A stretch of 26,006 nt of DNA from a virus: positions 1 through 26,006 of IMG/VR virus record IMGVR_UViG_3300010297_000070; one strand, 5' to 3'. The notes under the pieces were generated by a model. That model had not been told where the DNA came from. It saw nothing but the letters and a program-made list of their open reading frames with translations, and did not search any database. Of the stretch, positions 13,972-21,869 are shown piece after piece. Made by a program: the position numbers and the translations under genes. Position 1 is the first letter of the stretch; the number at the start of each line of letters is the position of its first letter.

Positions 13972-15303
13972 ATGTCTTGTGATAAAAAACAAAGTACAAT
14001 AACAGGTGCAATATCTTCTACAGATAGAGCTATAGATGAGTTAGATCCATTAGCTTTAAGAAGTTTACCTGTAAAGAACTACCCTAGACCAGTAGCTCCT
14101 AGAAACTTTAGAGTCTTTCATGCTTATACTACAGGAGTTTTCGATCTTTGTTGGGACTCTCCTTATATTGATCCTAGAAACGCAGAGCATGTAGTTACAG
14201 GAGTTAATGTTTACCGTTCCATAGACTCCTCTGAAGGTCCTTGGACGTTAGTGAACTCGACTCCTCTAACAGTAGATTTCTATAGAGATCAGTCTCAAAA
14301 TATTCCTGTTGTGGATGAGGTTGTTAATAATACTACTCATTTAAGAATTGAGGAGCATTGTGTAGTTATCCAAACTCAGAACTACCCTTTAGTTTTTTCT
14401 GAGACTGATCAAACTCTTCTTACTGATACAGATTTAATTACTGTGAAGATAGATGGTAATCAGGTTATGGTTAAGTCAATAAATTCATGGACAGGAGAGA
14501 TAGAGCTATTTTCAGAGCCAGAATATGATCCTGTTTTCGAGAGATTTATCGATCTTCCTGTACCTACCAGTTCTTCAGTTATAGAAATATCTTATGTTTA
14601 TAATAATTTAGTTCTTCAAGATGATCGTTTAGTAGACCAGAGAATTTTTTATAAAGTTACTTCAGTTACTAATGATGGCAATGAGACTAGACTTGAGGAT
14701 GCTCCTATAGCATCTTATCAAGATTTAGACGCTTTGACTTATATATGGAAAAATATCATATCTAAACAAAAGTTCTTATTAGAGCAGGCAGGAGAAGTAG
14801 CTAAAGTTTTCATCCAAAGATCAGCAGGTATTCGTTGTACAGAACACGATATTCTAGATAGAGAGTTGTATGGTGATGATGAGCGCAGAACTTGTCCTGT
14901 CTGTTATGGTACGGGATTCGAAGGTGGTTATATAGGACCTTTCGATTTATTGATTGGAAATTTTGACGCTGCTACTACTTATAAAAGAGCTAATAAAGGT
15001 AGGAAGAAAACAAAGAGTCAAGAGACTTTTACTATTAATTACCCTGTGTTAAGACAAGGGGATATTATAGTTAGACAGAATGGCGAGAGGTATGTTGTAG
15101 GTCCTGTTAGGAGAAAAGAATCCAACGGGTTATTGCTTCAACAAGATTTTGAACTTCATATTTTACAACCTTCTGACATTCTATATAAGATAACTATTCC
15201 GGGTGTCCCTGATATTTATCCTAAGATAGATAAACCTACTGTGCCGGATTATAAAGAAGTTAAAGGTAAATCGGCTAGGTTTTCTAATATTGAGAGAATG
15301 TAG
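13972..15303 (+). CDS. Virion protein with FN3-like domain and CxxH/CxxC zinc site
   Basis: A 443-residue protein. About 35-115 resembles an FN3 domain ('APRNFRVFHAYTTGVFDLCWDS', 'VTGVNVYRSIDSSEGPW'). A beta module follows at about 120-215, like those in the sheath. C289-x2-H292 and C308-P-V-C311-Y-G-T-G form a probable zinc site with a DnaJ-like CxxCxGxG half-motif. The C-terminal part is beta-rich ('QGDIIVRQNGERYVVGPVRRKE'), Lys-rich near 345. A related 'CPVCYGTG' element is found in neck or tail proteins of large myoviruses, to my knowledge without a settled function. It begins two bases after the adaptor stop with no clear SD, and its TAG stop overlaps the next start. Virion role inferred. 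Confidence 0.62.
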   Translation: MSCDKKQSTITGAISSTDRAIDELDPLALRSLPVKNYPRPVAPRNFRVFHAYTTGVFDLCWDSPYIDPRNAEHVVTGVNVYRSIDSSEGPWTLVNSTPLTVDFYRDQSQNIPVVDEVVNNTTHLRIEEHCVVIQTQNYPLVFSETDQTLLTDTDLITVKIDGNQVMVKSINSWTGEIELFSEPEYDPVFERFIDLPVPTSSSVIEISYVYNNLVLQDDRLVDQRIFYKVTSVTNDGNETRLEDAPIASYQDLDALTYIWKNIISKQKFLLEQAGEVAKVFIQRSAGIRCTEHDILDRELYGDDERRTCPVCYGTGFEGGYIGPFDLLIGNFDAATTYKRANKGRKKTKSQETFTINYPVLRQGDIIVRQNGERYVVGPVRRKESNGLLLQQDFELHILQPSDILYKITIPGVPDIYPKIDKPTVPDYKEVKGKSARFSNIERM

Positions 15304-15512
15304 TGAAGCTTCTAAAAGAGTTGAAATATATCATGAAGAATCCTGATATTTCCTATAAAGACTTACCACCAATGGTGAAATACTTGGTTGATATTCATTT
15401 AAAAGAAATGGGAAAGCTCCCAGAAGACCAAGACTCAGAAGAGTCAGATGTTTCTAAAGATGATTTAGAACAAGCTGTTAGAAACCTTAGTGATGTGGTG
15501 AGAGATCGATAA
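15303..15512 (+). CDS. Small helical protein with GTG start
   Basis: A 69-residue protein. The GTG shares its first base with the TAG of the preceding gene, and its TAA overlaps the ATG of the next (TAATG), so all three are likely translationally coupled. It is helical and charged: a basic first half ('KLLKELKYIMKNPDISYKDLP') and an acidic middle ('EDQDSEESDVSKDDLEQA'). No family recognised. Its size and position suit a small assembly factor for the neck. Confidence 0.6.
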   Translation: MKLLKELKYIMKNPDISYKDLPPMVKYLVDIHLKEMGKLPEDQDSEESDVSKDDLEQAVRNLSDVVRDR

Positions 15513-16588
15513 TGGATATAACTCCCGGAATAAAAGTATTAAGAAGAGAGCTACAATATAGATTGAGAGAAATCTTAGATAAGGCTCCTTATGAAGTTTA
15601 TACAGATCCTAATACAGGGGAACGTAGAAATGAGAAAGCTTTTAAGGATGTGGAGATACTCTCTGAATATACCAAACGTCAAACTGATAACCACGCTATT
15701 TATTTAGGTGTTAAAAGTTTCAGTGATAATTCCACAGGTATAGATGATTACGGTGGTATTGAATTTGGTCAGTATCAATTAGCTAAACCTGCAAGCACAG
15801 AAGCGTTAGGAAAAGCTATTTCTTGGGTAAGTATGGATACCAAGAAATACGATGCTGAAGTTTCTAAAGGATACTATTTTATAAGTATTACAAGTGAAAA
15901 CACTTATGAGTACTTAAAAGTAGTGGACCAATCCGAATTTTTAACCGAAAATTATCAAGGTGAGGCTTCTTTCACACTCCCTTCTACCCCAATAGACGAA
16001 TCTACCGTTTTTTTGGAAGTTAATAATTATCTCCTAGTCAGGAATCAAGATTTCTCGGTAACTGGAGATATAGTAACTTTCAATATCTTTATTCCGAATG
16101 GAGTTAAGATAAAAGCGGATTGGAAAATAGAAGATTCTGTAGTTACAGGTTTAGAGTACGAACCTGCTAGGTCTTTTGAGATGGTTCCCGGAGTAGAATT
16201 ACATTTTTCAGAAAATGTGTTAATCGGAGACGAACAAGCTCTCCTCTTATTTGATCAAGAGGTTCCTTCTTTCCATGTTTTCAATTCTAGAGCTCAATAT
16301 ACAGTGAATTTAATGCTGCAGATGCCTGATAAGAAGAAAGAGGACGAATTAGTTGATTATCTACATTCTAGAATAAATACAGAGTTGAGAAGTCACTTTA
16401 ATCGAAGCGGTTGGACTCTTAAAGAATTATCTTGGAATGATGAAGAGTTAGAGGATTGGGAAGATGGTGGTTACTATACGGTAGCTAATTCGACCATCAC
16501 TTTTAATGTGGATATTGAATGGGCTAGATTCATACCTCTTATTAGAACTTATAAGCAATTTATTTTTACCCCAGTAGCAGCCCTTTAA
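15512..16588 (+). CDS. Neck/tail-completion candidate protein
   Basis: A 358-residue protein just upstream of the second FmdB-like gene and the sheath. About 1-60 is helical and basic. Residues 149-208 carry a beta module with the pattern 'FTLPSTPIDESTVFLEVNN...FSVTGDIVTFNIFIPNG', the same type found three times in the sheath. About 260-358 contains 'QYTVNLMLQMPDKKKEDELVDYLHSRI', 'FNVDIEWARFIP' and a hydrophobic end, compatible with a tail-terminator or neck ring fold. The ribosome site GGTGAGAG lies in the preceding gene. No Cys. Role inferred from position before the sheath; structure comparison would be needed to say more. Confidence 0.6.
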   Translation: MDITPGIKVLRRELQYRLREILDKAPYEVYTDPNTGERRNEKAFKDVEILSEYTKRQTDNHAIYLGVKSFSDNSTGIDDYGGIEFGQYQLAKPASTEALGKAISWVSMDTKKYDAEVSKGYYFISITSENTYEYLKVVDQSEFLTENYQGEASFTLPSTPIDESTVFLEVNNYLLVRNQDFSVTGDIVTFNIFIPNGVKIKADWKIEDSVVTGLEYEPARSFEMVPGVELHFSENVLIGDEQALLLFDQEVPSFHVFNSRAQYTVNLMLQMPDKKKEDELVDYLHSRINTELRSHFNRSGWTLKELSWNDEELEDWEDGGYYTVANSTITFNVDIEWARFIPLIRTYKQFIFTPVAAL

Positions 16589-16597
16589 GGAGTTATC

Positions 16598-16933
16598 ATG
16601 CCTTTATATGAATTTAAATGCGAGAATGGACATATTACAGAACATCTTTGTAAAGACCCTTCCGTAATTAAAGAATGTACGGTTTGTAACTCCTCAGTAG
16701 AAAGAAAGATAGGAAGTAGATTTTCTCCAGCGTTTGCTGATTCTACTTCTATGAAAAATAATTTAGATATTTATATTGGTAGAGACGCTAACCAAAGATG
16801 GGAGCATTACGAAAAGAAGTTTAAACATAAACAAGACGTAATGCAAAAGAATCCCGGATGTGATGTAGTTCCCGATAGTTCGGGTGGTTATGTGGCTGTA
16901 CCGAAAGAGACAAAACCGACTTCAGAGGATTAA
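16598..16933 (+). CDS. FmdB-like zinc-ribbon protein (copy 2, variant site)
   Basis: A 111-residue protein starting 'MPLYEFKCENGHITEH'. It resembles the 6820 protein, but the first knuckle is C8-x2-G11-H12 instead of C-x2-C, while the second is intact (C27-x2-C30). H12 or C18 might replace the missing ligand. The rest is basic then acidic ('WEHYEKKFKHKQDVMQ', 'CDVVPDSSGGYVAVPKETKP'). AAGGAG lies at the end of the preceding gene. It stands immediately before the sheath leader. Whether it is in the virion or a regulator is not shown. Confidence 0.74.
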   Translation: MPLYEFKCENGHITEHLCKDPSVIKECTVCNSSVERKIGSRFSPAFADSTSMKNNLDIYIGRDANQRWEHYEKKFKHKQDVMQKNPGCDVVPDSSGGYVAVPKETKPTSED

Positions 16934-17028
16934 ATTTTATTATTATTTTTTATCCTCTTAAGAAGAAAGTTAATTACTTAATTTAATTTAACTAACAATC
17001 TATAGTTTTATAGTTAAGGATTTGAGAT

Positions 17029-20000
17029 ATGGCAGATAGAATCTCGTTTACTCAGTATCAACCACCCGGAGTGTATACTCAATCTATCTTGACGAATGAG
17101 CAAGTTAACCTAACTCAAGGAGCTAGAATTCCTTTGGTTATTGGTCCAGCTTCTCCTTTGATTGAGAATGTTAATGTTCCGGTAGTTCGTGGTTCTAATA
17201 GAAACTTCCCCGTTTTCATAGAAAGAGAAGATCTTTCTGCTCAAGCAAATGGAACTAACACTTCTTTTGTTACTAGATTAGGACCTCTTATTGATCCTTT
17301 TTCAGCAGCAGCTACTACTAATCCAGAAAATGTTGTAGTTCTTGTTGACGATCAAACAGTTACTCCTACTAGTTTGGTAGCGGAAGATTCTAACGGTCAA
17401 GGAGTTATTAATTTTCCTTTTGCTCCCGATGCAGGATCTGTAGTTTTAGTTTCCTATTATTACATCGTGAGGGATAGAGAAGTTACTTTAGAAGATTTAT
17501 CTAGTCAAGTGGATGGCTCTGCTACTACTTTTTACACTCGAAATAGAAGAGTGGTAGATAATACAGACACAGGAACAGTAACTAATGATCCAGTTTATAT
17601 TACTGTTTTAGTTAATAATGTAGCTACTATAGCTCAATCTCTTAATGGAGAGATGGGTCAATTCACATTAGCTTCTGCTCCTGCTTCCGGATCAACTTTG
17701 ACTGTAAGTTACAGTTATTCTGACCATATCGATTTAAATGATCCTCTTCCAAACAAATATGTACACTCTATTTCAAGAGTAGGTAATGTACCTTCTCGTG
17801 CAGATTACATCAATGGGATTGATTACAACTTCACCAATGAAGCAGCTATAGATAATGTTACTTTCCATGAAATTGCTTGGGGAAATTCTTTCGTAATTTC
17901 TTCTATGTTACAAGAAGATAGTACGTTTAGCTATGACTGGGTTCCCGGAGAAAATCTCCATACTAGTGTTTTTGATTATAAGGTTTTTGGAGAAGCTCTT
18001 AAGCCAGTCGATTTAGTAGGTGGGGTTACTAAGGTATTCCAAACTAAGTGGCCTATCATGAAAGGTGATGGTAAAGGTAAGCACCTTTTTGATGCGGGTA
18101 TCGGTTCTGAGTTCTTTGACGTTTACTTCGGAGAGACTACTGATGAAGCTCTTCCGGGAGGGAATACTACTTCTGGGAATAAAGAGGTTCTAGGGTCTCC
18201 AGTTTCTGTAGTTAGAGTTGAAGGAAATACAGGCCTAATTTACTTAGATACAGCGATTGACCCTGCTACCATTAATGTTTATGGAGTTTATTACACTAAC
18301 TTCATGGTAGACGACTCTTACACTATTACCAAGGTTTCAGATACTACCGGATTAGTGCCTAGTACTTACAAAGTCCAAAGCCCTAATACAGGATTTCTAC
18401 CTTCTGTAACGGAAGGTACTCACTCCTTAACAGTTGCTTTAACTTCAGGAACTGTTTTAGGCGATGAACTTTACTGGACTCAAGAAACTGATTTAGGAAC
18501 TCTCCCTAGATATCAAGATGTTTTTGTTAATAGAAATCAATCTCAAGATGAGGTAGTTCGTATTACTATTGATTCCGTGATTACTTCCCCATCCAATAAC
18601 ACTTATCAGTTTTCAGTAACTTCTACTGTAGCTGGAACTACAGATCCGGGGTTAACTGGATCTAATACTGCAGCTAATACTAACTTAACAGGTATGTTGA
18701 GAGATGGTTTGAATAATAACCAAGGTATCTCTGGAGAACCTTATTTAGATCCTACTACAGGATTTTATTTCGATTTCAGATTTCCTACAGGTTTGTTAGC
18801 GGGAGATTATTTCGAATTTAATATTAATTCTGAAGGTGAGTTTGACTTCTTCAGTACTGATATTCTAGGGTTAGATCCACTTTACAATAATATGATGCCG
18901 GGGCTTTTAGTTCTAACCGAGGAACGTAACACTCTAAATCAAATATCTGTAGGTCAAAGTGTTGATTTAAGGTCTTTCAAAGCTGCTGGCGCAGAGCCGG
19001 AAATTGGAGACACTTATTATGTTACTTATAAGTATTACAGAATCGATTTCAGAACTAGATTGTACGCTAGGTTCTCTGATGTAGAAGCAGCGTTTGGGTT
19101 AGCAAACTTATCCAACCCTTTATCTTTAGCTGGAAAGCTTCATTTTGATAATGATGTTGCTGCGGTAGCTATTAAGCCTCTAACCCTTTACACTGATCAA
19201 ACATTTCAAGATTATTTGAAGTCTGGGCAGTTTGGGGTTAATCTTGATCCTGTCACTGAGTCTAACCTTTATTTAGAAGCTATCGCTGAATTAGAAGAAC
19301 CTTTTGAGGATAACAGAACTCCTTATAGTATGGTTCCTCTAACTGACGATTCTGTTGTTTGGGCTGAGTTGAAAGATCACGTAGAGAAAATGTCTTCTAC
19401 GTTCTTTAGTTCGGAACGATACTCCGTTTATGGATTTTCTCCTAATAGAAAAGATAATTTTGTAAGAAGTAGAGTTCTTAACTTCAAATCAAATAGAACT
19501 ATGGTAACTTATCCAACTTCTGTTGTTATGGATGTAGAAACAGAAAGAGGTAGGTTCGATACAGTTAGAGCTCCCGGTTGGTTCTATGCTTGTGCGATTT
19601 CTGGTTTAATCACCAGACCATTTGCATCGCCTTCTGATCCTCTAACTAATAGATCTGTAAGCGGTTTTCGAGAAACAGGTATTTTTAGAAATCAATTACA
19701 GTTGAACGAATTAGCTCAAGAAGGTGTTACTATTCTTGAGACTCGAACTCCTAATGTAGTGATTCGAGATGCTCTTAACACTGATATGACTTCAGTGTTA
19801 ACTAGAGAGCCTACGGTAACGTTTATATCAGACTTTGTTGAACAACAAGCTAGAGTTATTCTTAATAGATTTATTGGACGTAAGTTTATTAACACTATTC
19901 TAGGTGAGATTGAGTCTGTATTCTCGGCCTACTTGTCTGAACTCAAATTAAGTGAATTGATTACAGACTTTAGAAATGTCGAGGTTGCCCAGAATGAGAA

Positions 20001-20097
20001 TGACCCAACAATCGTGGAAGTATCTGCCGAGTACGCTCCTGTATTGCCAGTCAAGTACATTTTGGTGACATTTCGCATTCGTGGAACTCTTGGATAA
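17029..20097 (+). CDS. Tail sheath protein, enlarged by beta modules
   Basis: A 1022-residue protein with both ends of the contractile sheath family. Near the N-terminus 'YQPPGVYTQS' is the typical PGVY motif. The C-terminal ~280 residues hold the conserved core ('WFYACAISGLITR', 'GVTILETRTPNVVIRDAL', 'DFVEQQARVILNRFIGRKF', 'RNVEVAQNEN'). It forms the helical sheath that contracts to drive the tube. It is much longer than usual (commonly about 450-700); the surplus lies at about residues 65-740 and includes three related beta modules (67-147, 154-232, about 328-425), with 'INFPFAPDAGSVVLVSYYY', 'FTLASAPASGSTLTVSYSY' and 'IYLDTAIDPATINVYGVYY' as matching ends. These are probably exposed. Start: AAGGA nine bases before the ATG. 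Expected to be abundant, with the tube gene directly after. Very sure of family. Confidence 0.92.
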   Translation: MADRISFTQYQPPGVYTQSILTNEQVNLTQGARIPLVIGPASPLIENVNVPVVRGSNRNFPVFIEREDLSAQANGTNTSFVTRLGPLIDPFSAAATTNPENVVVLVDDQTVTPTSLVAEDSNGQGVINFPFAPDAGSVVLVSYYYIVRDREVTLEDLSSQVDGSATTFYTRNRRVVDNTDTGTVTNDPVYITVLVNNVATIAQSLNGEMGQFTLASAPASGSTLTVSYSYSDHIDLNDPLPNKYVHSISRVGNVPSRADYINGIDYNFTNEAAIDNVTFHEIAWGNSFVISSMLQEDSTFSYDWVPGENLHTSVFDYKVFGEALKPVDLVGGVTKVFQTKWPIMKGDGKGKHLFDAGIGSEFFDVYFGETTDEALPGGNTTSGNKEVLGSPVSVVRVEGNTGLIYLDTAIDPATINVYGVYYTNFMVDDSYTITKVSDTTGLVPSTYKVQSPNTGFLPSVTEGTHSLTVALTSGTVLGDELYWTQETDLGTLPRYQDVFVNRNQSQDEVVRITIDSVITSPSNNTYQFSVTSTVAGTTDPGLTGSNTAANTNLTGMLRDGLNNNQGISGEPYLDPTTGFYFDFRFPTGLLAGDYFEFNINSEGEFDFFSTDILGLDPLYNNMMPGLLVLTEERNTLNQISVGQSVDLRSFKAAGAEPEIGDTYYVTYKYYRIDFRTRLYARFSDVEAAFGLANLSNPLSLAGKLHFDNDVAAVAIKPLTLYTDQTFQDYLKSGQFGVNLDPVTESNLYLEAIAELEEPFEDNRTPYSMVPLTDDSVVWAELKDHVEKMSSTFFSSERYSVYGFSPNRKDNFVRSRVLNFKSNRTMVTYPTSVVMDVETERGRFDTVRAPGWFYACAISGLITRPFASPSDPLTNRSVSGFRETGIFRNQLQLNELAQEGVTILETRTPNVVIRDALNTDMTSVLTREPTVTFISDFVEQQARVILNRFIGRKFINTILGEIESVFSAYLSELKLSELITDFRNVEVAQNENDPTIVEVSAEYAPVLPVKYILVTFRIRGTLG
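17227..18303 (+). repeat. Three related beta modules inside the sheath gene
   Basis: Protein-level repeats: copy 1 at 17227-17469, copy 2 at 17488-17724, copy 3 about 18010-18303. Copies 1 and 2 are adjacent and share 'EDLSxQxxGxxTxFxTR' at the start and '(A)PxxGSxxxVSYxY' at the end. Copy 3 keeps 'VTKVFQTKWP' and 'DPATINVYGVYY' with a longer insert. No nucleotide identity is evident, so the duplication is old. Confidence 0.72.
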
Positions 20098-20115
20098 AAA
20101 AAGGAGAAATGAGAA

Positions 20116-20838
20116 ATGCGAACTGATAATTATATTTACAAAAGAGCACACGCTCCTGAGGGATTACGTACTGTTATTGCTGCAAAGCATAGAGTTTTTG
20201 CTCCTCAGGTGGGTACTCAAGGTCTTACCTTAATCGGTAACCTCAGTCAGTTTAATGTTAGTGAAAGTCGTGCTGTAGAACCAGTGCGAGGTATTGGTAA
20301 AGGAATGCAGATTGCAGAGCTGGTTCCCGGTGTTGTGGAGCCTATGTCTCTATCTTGTCAATTCTTTGCCTTGTATTTAGCTAATGTATTCCAGATTTTT
20401 GGATACAATGGCGGTGTTGACGGTTTCGTAAGAAGTCTTAAGCATCACCAATGGCCTTTCGATGTTAAGTCGGAAGTAGTTTTATCTAGATTAGCTAAAG
20501 ACGATCCTGCTGCTAATGGTAATTCTGGAGGACTAGGTACTGGTACTCAGAAAGCTACTACGGACGGATTCTTTTTGAATCTTTCTGGTTATGATGAGAG
20601 AGCTATCGTAACTATTTATGAAGCTTGCTGGATGGAGTCTTGGGGAATGGACACTGAAGACACAGGTGCTCTTGTAACTTCAAACGCAGAAATTAAAGCT
20701 ACAGATGTAGTTGATGGAAGATACGCAGTTAAGTTAGGTGCTGCTACTGGAAACGAACCCGGATCTGGTGGTGGAGCTCTTAGACATACTGTAGGATCAA
20801 ACCTACAAGGTCTTCTAGGTCAGCTAGTCGGTATTTAA
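20116..20838 (+). CDS. Tail tube protein
   Basis: A 240-residue protein straight after the sheath, as usual for the tube protein that forms the inner rigid conduit. It has 'NLSQFNVSESRAVEPVRGIGKGMQIAELVPG', typical of myovirus tubes, and 'SLSCQFFALY'. The middle 'NGNSGGLGTGTQK' is a flexible Gly-rich loop. The ATG at 20116 was chosen because AAGGAG (20101-20106) is nine bases away; an ATG at 20109 gives a five-codon frame only. A strong terminator follows the stop. Abundant product, consistent with the strong leader. Confidence 0.86.
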   Translation: MRTDNYIYKRAHAPEGLRTVIAAKHRVFAPQVGTQGLTLIGNLSQFNVSESRAVEPVRGIGKGMQIAELVPGVVEPMSLSCQFFALYLANVFQIFGYNGGVDGFVRSLKHHQWPFDVKSEVVLSRLAKDDPAANGNSGGLGTGTQKATTDGFFLNLSGYDERAIVTIYEACWMESWGMDTEDTGALVTSNAEIKATDVVDGRYAVKLGAATGNEPGSGGGALRHTVGSNLQGLLGQLVGI

Positions 20839-20854
20839 TACTATTTAATCTTAT

Positions 20855-20885
20855 TAGCGGGGTATTTTTACCCCGCTATTTTTTT
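20855..20885 (+). terminator. Intrinsic terminator after the tail tube gene
   Basis: A perfect 10-bp stem TAGCGGGGTA / TACCCCGCTA (20855-20864, 20869-20878) with a TTTT loop, followed by seven T (20879-20885). It lies 16 bases after the tube stop and separates the abundant sheath/tube products from the tape-measure unit. Confidence 0.94.
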
Positions 20886-20905
20886 ACCTTAAATAAGTTT
20901 GGAAT

Positions 20906-20939
20906 TTTCATAAGATTTCATAAAACTTTATATTATTTT
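20906..20939 (+). promoter_or_regulatory. Candidate promoter element A, copy 2, with 10-bp direct repeat
   Basis: TTTCATAA occurs at 20906-20913 and again at 20916-20923, exactly one helical turn apart, followed by ACTTTATATTATTTT. The second half matches 5249-5267 (CATAATACTTTATTATTTT), which is also between a terminator and a gene. TATATT at 20929-20934 could serve as -10. No clear -35. It may be a promoter for the chaperone/tape-measure unit. Confidence 0.38.
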
Positions 20940-20980
20940 ATTAAATTCTTTTAATTGTACTAATTTCAGGAGAATACTTT

Positions 20981-21862
20981 ATGCAATTACCCCAAGAGTT
21001 GGATTTTTTAAAGAGTTTGGATAAATATAAGTCAGATGAAGTCTTAGATATAGATTTAGGTAACGGAGATATATTCTCCTTCAAGCTGCTTTCTACAGAT
21101 GAGCAACTAAAAGTTACTGAACTTACCTCTCAAGAAGCTGTTTTGGAGAATCAAATTCATTACATTCTAGCTTTTAGGAAGAATGTGATGGCTATGTCCT
21201 TAGTTAAGGTTAACGGTACACCTTGCCCTAAACCAGAAACTTTAATTTACTCTGAAGATAATGAACCAGTAGGCTTATTTTTAGACATTATTAAGGATAA
21301 ATTCGGTGAGATGGAAGAATCTTTTTTTAATTCTATTTCAAGAAGAGTGGAAGAATTTCAAGGTAAGTTAGTCAATGACTCTTTAAAGAAATTAGGCGTA
21401 AAGTTGGAGGATCTTAAAGTTCCTTCTAATTCAGATTATGAGTCTGAGATTGATAGAATTAATCAAGAGGATGAGGAATTAATGGAGTTGGATCAGGATG
21501 GTTCTCTTGAAGGTCATATAAAGAGTATGGCGGATTTTGCTTTCAGTGAGGATTTTCAGAAACAACAGGAAGATATTCAAAAAAGACAAGAAGAGTTGTT
21601 AAAAGAACAGGAAGAGATTGAAAAGTTAAAGTTGGAGCAATACCAAGCTCAGTTAAGAGCGCAACAAGAGCGACAACAGACTCAAGAGGTTAAACAAGAA
21701 CCAGAGTCTAAAGTAATCTCTCAAGAAGAGTACTTTAATAATAAAACGTCACAAGGTATTGGAAGTGTTTCGCAGACTGGTGATATTAATTCTCCAGATG
21801 CTTCTTTGTATAATTACAATCATCCAAAGGCAGCTTACCCGAAGTCGGTAAGGAAAGTTTAA
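20981..21862 (+). CDS. Tail assembly chaperone candidate
   Basis: A 293-residue protein between tube and tape measure, the usual place of tail assembly chaperones. The first 170 residues are alpha/beta ('LDIDLGNGDIFSFKLLSTDEQLKVTEL'); the opening matches small chaperones that begin with a beta part and a helix. About 180-235 is a Gln/Glu-rich coiled coil ('KQQEDIQKRQEELLKEQEE'), and the tail is Asn/Ser-rich. The start has CAGGAGA. The usual -1 frameshift making a longer chaperone is not seen: the next frame is closed before its own ATG. The role is inferred mostly from position. Confidence 0.5.
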   Translation: MQLPQELDFLKSLDKYKSDEVLDIDLGNGDIFSFKLLSTDEQLKVTELTSQEAVLENQIHYILAFRKNVMAMSLVKVNGTPCPKPETLIYSEDNEPVGLFLDIIKDKFGEMEESFFNSISRRVEEFQGKLVNDSLKKLGVKLEDLKVPSNSDYESEIDRINQEDEELMELDQDGSLEGHIKSMADFAFSEDFQKQQEDIQKRQEELLKEQEEIEKLKLEQYQAQLRAQQERQQTQEVKQEPESKVISQEEYFNNKTSQGIGSVSQTGDINSPDASLYNYNHPKAAYPKSVRKV

Positions 21863-21869
21863 TGAGTAA

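Noticed and set aside
16924-16958. AGAGGAT/ATCCTCT inverted repeat around the stop of the second FmdB-like gene, considered as a terminator.
   Set aside because: The 7-bp stem has a 21-base AT loop and is not followed by a T run on either strand.
20109-20126. ATG at 20109 as start of the tail tube gene.
   Set aside because: It opens a five-codon frame ending in TGA and is only two bases from the ribosome site; 20116 has correct spacing and the tube frame.
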